A stretch of 27,130 nt of DNA from Candidatus Pacearchaeota archaeon (lineage in GTDB: Archaea > Nanobdellota > Nanobdellia > Pacearchaeales > GW2011-AR1). The stretch is taken from contig JAFCDH010000019.1 in assembly GCA_017609795.1 (NCBI GenBank), positions 1-27,130 on the forward strand, given 5' to 3'. Under the pieces are notes generated by a model. The model was not told the DNA's origin, searched no databases, and saw only the letters and a program-made list of their open reading frames with translations. Both the position numbers and the translations under genes were made by a program. Numbering within the stretch: the stretch's first letter is position 1; every line of letters starts with the position of its first letter. Shown piece after piece: positions 1-7,178 of the stretch.

Positions 1-2
1 TT

Positions 3-344
3 ATTGAGATTTGTTCGGGTGATTTAGCTGATTGGAAGTATAGAAGTGCAGATTTAGAAGTCTATAGGCCGACAACAAAAGAATATGAAGAAATTGGAAG
101 TTTAAGTAATTGTGGAGATTATCAAGCAAGAAAATTAAATATAAAAGTAATTAATAAACACAACCACAGGAGAATTCTTCACACATTAAACAACACAGCT
201 TTAGCAACCTCTCGGACAATGGTTGCAATAATAGAAAATAATCAACAAAAAGATGGTTCAATTAAAATTCCAAAAGCTCTTTGGAAATATACTGGATTTA
301 AAGTAATAAAGAAAAGGAAGGAAGAAATAAATCCTAGAATCTAA
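3..344 (+). CDS. serS: Seryl-tRNA synthetase, C-terminal part (cut by window edge)
   Basis: The frame is open from the left edge and ends at TAA 342-344, giving about 113 residues. It reads as the end of a class II aminoacyl-tRNA synthetase. The segment LNNTALATSRTMVAIIEN is the typical motif 3 region of SerRS, whose arginine contacts ATP, and it is followed by the usual QQKDGSIKIP and LWKYTGF ending of this enzyme. SerRS charges tRNA-Ser in the cytoplasm. The N-terminal coiled-coil arm and motifs 1 and 2 lie outside the window. After the normal SerRS end there is a short basic tail (KKRKEEINPRI). The ending is highly conserved, so the assignment is firm. Confidence 0.93.
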   Translation: MEICSGDLADWKYRSADLEVYRPTTKEYEEIGSLSNCGDYQARKLNIKVINKHNHRRILHTLNNTALATSRTMVAIIENNQQKDGSIKIPKALWKYTGFKVIKKRKEEINPRI

Positions 345-369
345 TAAGCATAGGAAGATACCTTACTAA

Positions 370-446
370 GGTTAAGCTTTAAAAATAGAATTATCAAGCT
401 AAGGAAACATAAGAGCGTAACTTAAAGATTTATAAAGATATAAATT
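370..446 (+). promoter_or_regulatory. Promoter of the small ORF at 455, with degenerate upstream module
   Basis: A clear TATA box, TTTATAAA at 429-436, is centred 22 nt before the ATG at 455, so transcription should start at or very near the start codon. Upstream, GGTTAAGC at 370 resembles the start of the dispersed intergenic module seen many times in this window. Confidence 0.6.
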
Positions 447-454
447 AAATAAAA

Positions 455-679
455 ATGACAAAACATCTTATTGATGCATTTGGAAGAAAATTGAGTAGAG
501 GATGTAATGATTTAGAAAGAGATGTTGGTTTTTCTAATCCAAATTCAGGAAGGGAGATTAAAAGAATTGACTTTAAAAAAGAAAGATATCGTAGACAATT
601 AGAGAATTATCAAAAAATACATTCCCCTATAAGAACTATCTTAAAAACAAAATTGTATAAACTTTTAAGAAGAATATAG
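455..679 (+). CDS. Small basic hypothetical protein
   Basis: A 74-residue protein rich in Lys and Arg (for example KKERYRRQ in the middle and KTKLYKLLRRI at the end), with no membrane segment and no cysteine pair. I do not recognise the family. The promoter is good: a TATA box at 429-436 and an ATG at the expected transcription start, which suggests a leaderless mRNA. It lies between serS and a kinase-like membrane protein on the same strand. The charge suggests nucleic acid or ribosome contact, but this is only inference from composition. Confidence 0.6.
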   Translation: MTKHLIDAFGRKLSRGCNDLERDVGFSNPNSGREIKRIDFKKERYRRQLENYQKIHSPIRTILKTKLYKLLRRI

Positions 680-694
680 GTAAAATACTTCTAA

Positions 695-702
695 TTTATA
701 AA
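695..702 (+). promoter_or_regulatory. TATA box of the kinase-like gene at 726
   Basis: TTTATAAA is centred about 27 nt before the ATG at 726. This is the canonical archaeal distance from TATA box to transcription start, so the mRNA is expected to be leaderless. Confidence 0.6.
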
Positions 703-725
703 GAATTTTCCAATAATTTATAAAA

Positions 726-1310
726 ATGAATCGCTCTGAACTAGGGAGAAAAGTAATCCACATGATGGTTGGAATAATTGCACTTTTATTAATTATTTAT
801 AATATCATCACTCCTTTAATTATTTTTATAATCTTAATTATAGGAACTTTCTTAAGTCTTTTAAGTTTAAAATTTAGAATCCCCATACTCTCTTTTTTCT
901 TAGATAAATTTGAAAAGCCTGAAGAAAAACTTCCTGGAAAAGGAATCATATTTGCAGTTGTAGGTTGTTTACTTGCATTACAATTATTTGAAAGAAACAT
1001 TGCATTGGCATCTATAATAATTTTAACTTTTGCAGACCCAATTTCACATTTAATTGGAAAAGCTCTTGGAAAAACAAAATCTTTTTTCGACCATAGAAAA
1101 AACATAGAAGGACATATTACTGGAACAATAATAAGTTCTTTATTTGCTATGTTTTTTGTTCCTCCTGTCCTAGCTCTTACAGGAGCATTATCTGCAATGC
1201 TTTTTGAATCATTAATAATAGAAATTCAAAAGATTGAATTAGATGATAATTTAATCATTCCTTTATCAGCAGGAACAGTAATGTTTTTAATTGTTGAGTT
1301 TTTGGTGTGA
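726..1310 (+). CDS. CTP-dependent dolichol/diacylglycerol kinase family membrane protein
   Basis: A 194-residue protein that is almost entirely hydrophobic helices. It opens with SELGRKVIHMMVG, the RK-x-x-H signature of the SEC59/dolichol kinase and cytidylyltransferase-like family. It continues with a glycine turn (PGKGIIFAVVG), then ADPISHLIGKALGKTK and NIEGHITGT, which match the conserved D-P-x-x-x-x-G and K-N-x-E-G-x-x-x-G stretches of that family. Members phosphorylate polyprenols or diacylglycerol with CTP in the membrane. In archaea a role in lipid carrier or isoprenoid lipid metabolism is likely, but the substrate cannot be told from sequence. About 194 residues is near the usual length of the small archaeal members. 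A TATA box at 695-702 gives it its own promoter. Confidence 0.8.
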   Translation: MNRSELGRKVIHMMVGIIALLLIIYNIITPLIIFIILIIGTFLSLLSLKFRIPILSFFLDKFEKPEEKLPGKGIIFAVVGCLLALQLFERNIALASIIILTFADPISHLIGKALGKTKSFFDHRKNIEGHITGTIISSLFAMFFVPPVLALTGALSAMLFESLIIEIQKIELDDNLIIPLSAGTVMFLIVEFLV

Positions 1311-1348
1311 TTTTATAGTATACAATTTCTCCCCCCTTCTTAGTATCT

Positions 1349-1427
1349 TTATAAATCTTTAAGATATGCTCTTCTGTTCATTAGTTTTAAAAAAGATTTC
1401 TTTAGCTTAATCCTGTCCTCTTAATCC
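1349..1427 (-). promoter_or_regulatory. Minus-strand copy of the dispersed promoter-like module
   Basis: Read on the minus strand this stretch has GGATTAAGCTAAAG, then CTTAAAGATTTATAAAGATA, a good TATA box preceded by the module's start. It points back into the kinase-like gene (726-1310), antisense to it, while the next gene (1509) is on the plus strand. It is therefore either an orphan repeat copy or an antisense promoter. Confidence 0.4.
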
Positions 1428-1508
1428 CATTATATTTCATAGAAATACTAGAATTAACAATTAGTTTCAAGTAGAAAATATTATAAGTATTCTTTAATTA
1501 TAAAATTC

Positions 1509-2123
1509 ATGAAAAAACAAAAAAAGATCACTATGAAAATCTTAGCTGCAGGAGATTTTCATGGAGACTCCTCTATAACAAAAAGATTAGCAGAAAAAGC
1601 TGAGAAAGAAAATGTTGATTTAGTTATTTTAACAGGGGATATAACTGGAATGATTGAAACAGAAAACCTATTAAAACCATTTCTTAAAAAAGGGAAAAAA
1701 GTTGTTTTTGTTCCTGGAAATTGGGAGACAAAAGAAACAGCAGACTTCTTATCAAAACTTTATGGTGTAAAAAATATAGGAGAACACTATATTAAATACA
1801 AAGATTTAGGAATTTTTGGTATTGGAAGTGCAGATTGGGAGCTTAATTTAAATGAAAAAAAAGCTTTTGACAAATTAAAAAAAGATTTTGAAAAAATTAA
1901 AAATTTAGAAAAAAAAATTATGGTAAGCCATATGCATGCAGCAGGAACAAAATCAGAATTTTCAGGAATTCCCGGAAGCAAAGCATTAAGAAAAGCAATT
2001 AAAGAATTTCAACCTGATTTATTTTTGTCTGGACATATTCATGAAGCAGAAGGACTTCAAGAAAAAATAGGAAAAACAAAGGTAATTAATGTAGGAAAAA
2101 AAGGAAGAATAATTAAAATCTAA
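1509..2123 (+). CDS. Metallophosphoesterase (YfcE/MJ0936-like)
   Basis: A 204-residue calcineurin-like phosphoesterase with all five metal-binding blocks in order: GDFHG (15-19), GDITG (43-47), GNWE (70-73, usually GNHE), SHMH (140-143) and GHIHE (175-179). Such proteins coordinate two metal ions and cleave phosphodiesters or phosphomonoesters. The true substrate is not visible, and small archaeal members are often active on generic phosphodiesters in vitro. The His-to-Trp change in the third block leaves the metal-binding Asn (N71) but removes the following His, which normally helps catalysis. The start at 1509 fits a TATA-like TATTATAAG about 26 nt upstream. An internal ATG at 1533 would also keep the whole fold. 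Confidence 0.88.
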   Translation: MKKQKKITMKILAAGDFHGDSSITKRLAEKAEKENVDLVILTGDITGMIETENLLKPFLKKGKKVVFVPGNWETKETADFLSKLYGVKNIGEHYIKYKDLGIFGIGSADWELNLNEKKAFDKLKKDFEKIKNLEKKIMVSHMHAAGTKSEFSGIPGSKALRKAIKEFQPDLFLSGHIHEAEGLQEKIGKTKVINVGKKGRIIKI

Positions 2124-2371
2124 TTCTCAAAAATCCCAAAGCTTTTAAAACCCTCTAGTTCTAAATAAAAACATAACTTAATAAAAATATCAATATTATA
2201 AAATATAATGAGATACAAATAAGAGATTAAGTTACTCAAACCAAGTTTAAGCTATTCATGTCAAACTTAAGCTACTCAAAACAAGTTCAAGTTATTTAGG
2301 CCAAACTTAAGCTACTCATCTGAGTAACATAATATTCATTAAAATATAGATAAAAAAACCAGTCAAAAAAA
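2124..2371. other. Intergenic region upstream of topA
   Basis: This 248-bp region has no ORF of note. It holds an A/T block with TATTATAAAATATAATGAGA (2194-2213), the upstream box seen before several other copies of the dispersed module, then the five-unit 20-bp tandem array (2227-2326). A TATA-like AAAATATAGAT near 2340-2350 lies at the right distance for a leaderless topA mRNA starting at 2372. Confidence 0.6.
2227..2326 (+). repeat. Five tandem 20-bp repeats
   Basis: Units start at 2227, 2247, 2267, 2287 and 2307, each exactly 20 bp with no spacer. The consensus is about TTAAGCTACTCAAANCAANN. The best-kept core is TTAAGCTACTCA, perfect in units 3 and 5. The last unit ends in TACTCATCTGAGTA, an inverted repeat. 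The core is the same word found singly upstream of many other genes here, so the array looks like a local amplification of that element. Confidence 0.85.
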
Positions 2372-4621
2372 ATGCCAAGAAAAAAGAAAACCAAAAAACC
2401 AGAAGAAATTAATATCTTTAATCCAGAAGATATTAAAAAAACAATAGAAATAGCTGTAAAACCAAAACCTAAAAAAGAAGATTTAGAAACTGTTGAAAAA
2501 ATAGGAAAAAAACCAAAAAAATCTAAAGAAAAACAAGAAACAAAAGAGAAATACACATTAATAATAACAGAGAAACCTCAAGCAGCAGCTAAAATTGCTG
2601 CAGCTCTTTCAAATGGAAAAGATAAAAAAATAACAAAAACAGGAGTTTCTTATTATGAATTAGAAAAAGACAAGAAAAAGATAATTGTTGGTTGTGCAGT
2701 TGGACATTTATTTGCAGTATCTCAAACAAAAAAACAGCCAGGATATCCCATTTTTGATATTAAATGGTTTCCAAATTTTGAAGTTAAAAAAAATGACTGG
2801 AGTAAAAAATATTATACAGTAATTAAAAAACTAATTAAAGATGCTTCTGAAATCATAGTTGCAACAGACTTTGACATAGAAGGAGAAGTTATTGGCTATA
2901 ATATTATAAGATTTATAGGAAATAGAGAAGATGCTAAAAGAATGAAGTTTAGTTCATTAACAGCAAATGAAATTCAAAAAGCTTATGAACAAGCACTTCC
3001 AACAATTGAATGGGGACAAGCAATTGCAGGAGAAACAAGACATTTCTTAGATTGGCTTTATGGAATTAATTTAAGCAGAGCATTAATGCATGCAATTAAA
3101 ACAACTGGAAAATTCAAAATAATGTCTATTGGAAGAGTTCAGGGCCCTGCATTACATTTAATTGTAGAAAAAGAAAAACAGATTAAAGTATTTAAACCAC
3201 AACCATACTGGCAAGTTTTTATAACAATAAATGATAATAAAAACACTTTAGAACTAAAACATAATAAAGACATAACTAAAAAAGAGAATTTAGATAAATT
3301 TAAAGATTTAAAAGATAAAGAAACAATTGCAAAAACTAAAAAAACAAAACAATCAATTACTCCTCCTGCTCCTTTTGATTTAACAACATTACAAACAGAA
3401 GCATATAAATTTCATTCAATAACTCCTTCAAGAGCATTGCAAATAGCTCAAAAATTATATTTAGCAGGTTTAATTTCATATCCAAGAACAAGTTCTCAGA
3501 AAATTCCTACAGATATGAAACCAAATGAAATTCTTAAAAAACTATCAAAAATATTTCCAAATCTAACTAAACACACAACTAAACAAAAACCAATTGAGGG
3601 GCATAAATCAGATCCTGCCCACCCTGCAATTATCCCAACAGGAAATCGACAAAAATTACAAGACCAAGATGAAAAAATTTACAATCTTATAGTAAAAAGA
3701 TTTATTTCTTGTTTTTGTGACAATGCTGAACTTGAAAACAAAAAAGTAGAAACAGAAATAAACAAACTAAAATTTTCTGCAAAAGGGTTAGAAGTTTTAA
3801 AACCTGGCTGGATGCAAGTTTATCCAGCAAAAATGAATGAAAAAGAAATAAAAGATTTTAATGGTAAAGTTAAGATTGATAAGATAAGAATAGAAGAAAA
3901 AGAAACAAAACCTCCAAAAAGATATAGTCCTGCTTCTATAGTAAAGGAATTAGAAAAAAGAAATCTTGGAACAAAAGCTACAAGAGCAAATATTATTGAA
4001 ACACTTTACAATAGAAATTACATAAAAGAAAAGTCAATTCAAGCAACAGAATTAGGAATAAGACTAATTGACTCTCTTGAAAAACACTCCCCAATAATCA
4101 TTAATGAAAAATTAACAAGAGAGATTGAAAAAGATATGGAAAACATAAGAAGTTCAAAAAAAGATTTAGAAAAAAAACAGCAAACAACAATAAAAAAAGC
4201 AGAAGATACTTTAACAAAAATCTCAACTGATTTTAAAAAACAAGAATCTGCAATTGGAAAAGAATTAGTTAAAGCAAATGAGGCTTTATGGGAACAACAA
4301 AAAAAAGATAATCAATTAGGAATAAAATGCCCAGGATGTAATAAAGGAGAATTAACAATAAAATATACTCCAAGATTTAAATCTTATTTTATAGCATGCA
4401 CAAACTATCCTAATTGCAAACAAACTTTTCCTTTACCCTCTCAATCTCTTATCAAAAAAACAGACAAAGTCTGCTCTGATTGTCAATGGCCAATGCTATT
4501 AAGAATAAAAAAAGGAAAACGCCCATGGGTTCTTTGCCCTAATCCTAAATGCCCTTCTAAACAAGAATTAGATATTGATGGCAATGTTAAAAAGAAAAAA
4601 AAGAGATGGGTTGGGAAGTGA
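2372..4621 (+). CDS. topA: DNA topoisomerase I (type IA)
   Basis: A 749-residue enzyme that relaxes negative supercoils by cutting one DNA strand through a tyrosine. After a lysine-rich N-terminal tail of about 60 residues comes the TOPRIM domain, with TLIITEKP (catalytic Glu) and ATDFDIEGE (the DxDxE metal site). The Tyr of LISYPRTSS is residue 370 and should form the 5'-phosphotyrosine bond. Two four-cysteine zinc ribbons close the protein, with first cysteines at residues 653 and 701. The length is normal for archaeal TopA apart from the N-terminal tail, where there is no later Met to use. The stop codon lies one base from the stop of the convergent gene at 4623. Confidence 0.95.
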   Translation: MPRKKKTKKPEEINIFNPEDIKKTIEIAVKPKPKKEDLETVEKIGKKPKKSKEKQETKEKYTLIITEKPQAAAKIAAALSNGKDKKITKTGVSYYELEKDKKKIIVGCAVGHLFAVSQTKKQPGYPIFDIKWFPNFEVKKNDWSKKYYTVIKKLIKDASEIIVATDFDIEGEVIGYNIIRFIGNREDAKRMKFSSLTANEIQKAYEQALPTIEWGQAIAGETRHFLDWLYGINLSRALMHAIKTTGKFKIMSIGRVQGPALHLIVEKEKQIKVFKPQPYWQVFITINDNKNTLELKHNKDITKKENLDKFKDLKDKETIAKTKKTKQSITPPAPFDLTTLQTEAYKFHSITPSRALQIAQKLYLAGLISYPRTSSQKIPTDMKPNEILKKLSKIFPNLTKHTTKQKPIEGHKSDPAHPAIIPTGNRQKLQDQDEKIYNLIVKRFISCFCDNAELENKKVETEINKLKFSAKGLEVLKPGWMQVYPAKMNEKEIKDFNGKVKIDKIRIEEKETKPPKRYSPASIVKELEKRNLGTKATRANIIETLYNRNYIKEKSIQATELGIRLIDSLEKHSPIIINEKLTREIEKDMENIRSSKKDLEKKQQTTIKKAEDTLTKISTDFKKQESAIGKELVKANEALWEQQKKDNQLGIKCPGCNKGELTIKYTPRFKSYFIACTNYPNCKQTFPLPSQSLIKKTDKVCSDCQWPMLLRIKKGKRPWVLCPNPKCPSKQELDIDGNVKKKKKRWVGK

Positions 4622-4622
4622 A

Positions 4623-5255
4623 TTAAGCAAAAAATACGGCATCTGCTTCTTGTCCAATCCTTCTAGATTCATTACTATGTTCTAATGATGTAAAATCTTT
4701 ATACATAAAATTATTCAATCTTTCAATTTGATTTTTAGCAAATTCACACTTTTCAAAATTTCCTAATAATTTTAATGCACTAAAATTAAATGCTTTTTTT
4801 AAATCACAATCATTCCCAGAAAAAAAGTAAGAATCTTTAGGATTTAATCCATATGTGGCTGTTGTTGCAAAAGTCTGAAGGCAATTTACCCTATATATTT
4901 GTCCTTGTTTATCTTTAAGTTTATCTCTAATTAATTTTTCTGAAAAATCATCCCATAAACTGCTATCAAAATATATGCCAGAACTAGGTCCAACATGTTC
5001 TAAATCTTTTGATTTTCTTTCATTATATTCTCTAATATACCATCCAACATTATTTATCCTATTTACAAATCTTTCAACCCCTAATGAATGTTCTTCATCA
5101 ACAAACTGAAAAGGTGTTTTATAAACAGAAAGTTGAGTATCAAAAACATTAAGTTTAAATATAAAAAGTGCATTTCCAGAAGTTCCTGATTTTAATCTTT
5201 TATAATTATTTTTACTAACAGGAATTAAACAATTTGGAATTTCTATTTTAAACAT
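4623..5255 (-). CDS. Hypothetical protein
   Basis: A 210-residue soluble protein that I do not recognise. No membrane segment, no signal peptide and no known nucleotide- or metal-binding motif can be seen. There are isolated cysteines (for example NCLIP, RVNCLQ, GNDCD, KCEF) but no CxxC pair. The middle part is aromatic (VGWYIREYNE, GIYFDSSLWDDF) and the C-terminal third is helical and charged. It is convergent with topA with only one base between the two stop codons, and lies downstream of radB on the same strand, about 50 bp away. Codon use resembles the neighbours, so recent transfer is not obvious. Confidence 0.6.
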   Translation of the reverse strand: MFKIEIPNCLIPVSKNNYKRLKSGTSGNALFIFKLNVFDTQLSVYKTPFQFVDEEHSLGVERFVNRINNVGWYIREYNERKSKDLEHVGPSSGIYFDSSLWDDFSEKLIRDKLKDKQGQIYRVNCLQTFATTATYGLNPKDSYFFSGNDCDLKKAFNFSALKLLGNFEKCEFAKNQIERLNNFMYKDFTSLEHSNESRRIGQEADAVFFA

Positions 5256-5306
5256 AATAATTAAAAAAACTATTGGTTTAAAAATAAATTGGTGTTTTAT
5301 TATATA

Positions 5307-6080
5307 TCACAACCACCCCTTCTTTCTCACCCCTTCATTACAAATCTCAAAATTTAATTCTTTTTCAGGAAGTGAACGATGCTTTCGAATAATAGCTTTT
5401 TTCTTTCCTCCAATATTCTGCAATTCAATTATACACTTGCTCCAATATTTAAGTAAATCTCCTCCAACAACATTAACTCCTGCTTTTTTTCCAGATATCC
5501 ATTCTTCTTCTGATAAAAATTCAGCATAAACCTGACTAGTAATTAAAACAGGAATTTCTTTTTTCCTAGAAATCTCAAAAAGAGCTCTCATTTGTTTTGC
5601 TAAATCAGAATTAATCTTTCTTATTTCTTCTAATCCTTTTTTACGAGCTTCTGCTAATTCTAATCTATAAAGCATAGTTATACTATCAACAATAATCAAA
5701 CCAATATTTTTACTCTCTTTTAACTCTTTTAAAAGTTTAAAAAAAGAATCTTTTTGTTCTTGAAAATTTGTAGGCTTTAAAATCACAATATTTTTTAAAA
5801 CAAATTCAGGGATTCCGACAGACATTTGATTAATTCTATCAACAGAAAAGCTTCCTTCTGTATCAATAAAAATAATTTTTTTTCCTTTTTTAGCTTGATG
5901 ACATGCAGCTAACATAACAAAATTACTTTTCCCACTTGCAGCAGGACCATAAAACAAGGTGATAATATCTTTTTCATAACCCCCTTCAAGCCATTTATTT
6001 AAATCATAACTTCCAGTCATAATCTTAGTTATGATTTTTTTCTCTTTATCAAGATTAGGATTTATTGCAATAGGTTCCAT
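5307..6080 (-). CDS. radB: DNA repair and recombination protein RadB
   Basis: A 257-residue RecA-family ATPase consisting of the core domain only. Walker A is GPAASGKS (45-52), followed by FIDTEGSF, the usual strand after the P-loop helix. Walker B is IGLIIVDS, and PVLITSQVY is the motif that follows in Rad51/RadB proteins. It lacks the N-terminal helix-hairpin-helix domain of RadA, which with the short length marks it as RadB, an archaeal RadA paralogue thought to assist recombination and interact with Hjc and RadA. The start at 6080 is preceded by CTTATAAG (6107-6114) inside a well-kept copy of the dispersed promoter module. An internal Met at residue 21 also precedes the core. Confidence 0.9.
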   Translation of the reverse strand: MEPIAINPNLDKEKKIITKIMTGSYDLNKWLEGGYEKDIITLFYGPAASGKSNFVMLAACHQAKKGKKIIFIDTEGSFSVDRINQMSVGIPEFVLKNIVILKPTNFQEQKDSFFKLLKELKESKNIGLIIVDSITMLYRLELAEARKKGLEEIRKINSDLAKQMRALFEISRKKEIPVLITSQVYAEFLSEEEWISGKKAGVNVVGGDLLKYWSKCIIELQNIGGKKKAIIRKHRSLPEKELNFEICNEGVRKKGWL

Positions 6081-6103
6081 TTTGTGTTTTATTATTTTCT
6101 TAA

Positions 6104-6150
6104 AATCTTATAAGCTCAATCAAGATTTATTATCTAAATAGCTTAAGCTT
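6104..6150 (-). promoter_or_regulatory. radB promoter: dispersed module with TATA box
   Basis: On the minus strand the order is CTTAAGCTATTTAGATAAT, then TCTTGATTGAG, then CTTATAAG (TATA box, 6107-6114), centred 30 nt before the radB ATG. It aligns closely with the copies before aRF1 (14098-14141) and the minD-like gene (19501-19550). A further box with TTCTATAAAATATTTTGAGA lies upstream around 6154-6173. Confidence 0.65.
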
Positions 6151-6223
6151 ATCATCTGCATCTCAAAATATTTTATAGAATATAAGTATTATTATAATCA
6201 AGAACAATTTAATAAATTAAAAG

Positions 6224-6508
6224 TTATTTCTCAAACTTACTCATCCTCTGCATATTTGTAAATGGAAAAGGTCTTTTATTTGAAACAAAAGTTACATACC
6301 TCATATACTTGTAAACCTCAGTATTCCAATATTCAGAAAATTCTGCTAATTCTTTATTTCTTTTTCCAGAAAAAACAGCTATAAGCCAATTAATTATTGC
6401 TAACACAAAAACTAGATACCTCCACACAGCTAAGATTATCCCACTAATTATTGCTACAATAATTCTAAACCATGCTTCTTTTCTTTCACTTAATTTTTTT
6501 GTTGGCAT
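6224..6508 (-). CDS. DUF4389-like membrane protein
   Basis: With the start placed at ATG 6508 this is a 94-residue protein with two closely spaced hydrophobic helices (WFRIIVAIISGIILAVWRYL and VFVLAIINWLIAVF). They are followed by a WNTEVYKYMRYVTFVSNKRP stretch and PFPF, which resemble the DUF4389 family as I recall it. The function of that family is unknown. The longer reading from 6553 is rejected because its first 15 residues overlap a small ORF in another frame that ends at 6519. It is the last gene of the rpoL cluster and follows the small ORF by 10 nt. Confidence 0.65.
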   Translation of the reverse strand: MPTKKLSERKEAWFRIIVAIISGIILAVWRYLVFVLAIINWLIAVFSGKRNKELAEFSEYWNTEVYKYMRYVTFVSNKRPFPFTNMQRMSKFEK

Positions 6509-6518
6509 TTTGAATATT

Positions 6519-6679
6519 TTATTTTCTTTGTCTAAACCTAGTACTTTTAACAAAGTCTCCTATTTCTTTTAATTGTTCATAACCTAATCCAATCTTTTCA
6601 TGAACAGCATCAATTTGCTGAGGTTCATACCTTCTTTAATCAATTGTTCTCTTGCTTTTAATTCTCTTTCTGAAGACAT
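6519..6679 (-). pseudogene. Small ORF after rpoL, broken by an apparent 1-base deletion
   Basis: From ATG 6679 the frame reads MSSERELKAREQLIKEG and then stops early, at codon 32. Shifting frame at the GGTATGAACC sequence near codon 17 continues it as YEPQQIDAVHEKIG and GLGYEQLKEIGDFVK to a stop at 6519, which is 10 nt before the next start. The whole is 161 nt, one short of 54 codons, so a single missing base explains it. The restored product would be a charged helical protein of 53 residues. I do not recognise the family. It begins 11 nt after the rpoL stop, so it is probably in that operon. A sequencing error is as likely as a real mutation. Confidence 0.6.
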
Positions 6680-6690
6680 TTTTTAATTAA

Positions 6691-6954
6691 TCATTTAGCT
6701 TTTTTAAACTCATCTAAATATCTTTTCAAATCTTTTTGAGCCTTAGCAATTGCATCATGCAATGCTTTTTTAGCCGTTTTTCCTTCTGTAACTATTTTTA
6801 AAATAACTGGTTTACTATAATGCTCTCTTTTCCAAACACCTAATTTTACTGCAGAATCCTCATTTAAATAAACTCTAACAAGTTCAGCTATAGTTTGATT
6901 ATCAAACTGAACTTCTAATTCATTTTTTTCATCTTTAAGAATCTTAATATCCAT
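6691..6954 (-). CDS. rpoL: DNA-directed RNA polymerase subunit L (Rpo11)
   Basis: An 87-residue protein of the Rpo11/RpoL family, which pairs with Rpo3 to form the assembly platform of archaeal RNA polymerase (equivalent to the bacterial alpha dimer). The pattern ELEVQFDNQTIAELVRVYLN, then VWKREH, then PVILKIVTEGKTA and a long C-terminal helix follows the family's strand-helix-strand order. The usual D-H-T-L-A-N is here DNQTIAEL. The length is normal. It heads a cluster with the broken small ORF and the DUF4389-like gene. Upstream there is AT-rich sequence without a convincing Shine-Dalgarno. Confidence 0.85.
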   Translation of the reverse strand: MDIKILKDEKNELEVQFDNQTIAELVRVYLNEDSAVKLGVWKREHYSKPVILKIVTEGKTAKKALHDAIAKAQKDLKRYLDEFKKAK

Positions 6955-7134
6955 AAATTAACTGAGAAATAAAGGTTTTTAAAGGTTTTCTAAGCACTAA
7001 ACTTAGGAATTTCCAATAACCTAAGTTACTAATAAACAAATATCTCATAAATTTTATCAGCTATAAAGATGAATTTTCTAAAGAACTAATTTTCTTCAAA
7101 ACGCCCTATATTCACAACATATTAATAAAGAAAG

Positions 7135-7165
7135 AGATTCAGGTTAGACTTGTCTTCCTGAATTT
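7135..7165 (-). terminator. Strong hairpin after the zinc-ribbon/HTH gene
   Basis: AGATTCAGG (7135-7143) pairs with CCTGAATTT (7157-7165), and inside it AGAC pairs with GTCT across TT. On the minus strand it lies 14 nt after the stop of the gene at 7179 and is followed by a T-rich run (CTCTTTCTTT). It could end or protect that mRNA. Archaeal termination usually needs only oligo-T, so the hairpin may instead be a 3' stability element. Confidence 0.55.
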
Positions 7166-7178
7166 TAATCAGAAACCA

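Noticed and set aside
797..1105. ORF antisense to the lipid-kinase-like gene
   Set aside because: It mirrors hydrophobic codons of the real gene and has no family resemblance.
2227..2326. Possible CRISPR array
   Set aside because: The 20-bp units follow each other without spacers, vary in sequence, and no cas gene is near. It is a tandem repeat.
6224..6553. DUF4389-like gene starting at 6553
   Set aside because: The added 15 residues are the out-of-frame reading of the end of the preceding small ORF. ATG 6508 follows its stop by 10 nt.
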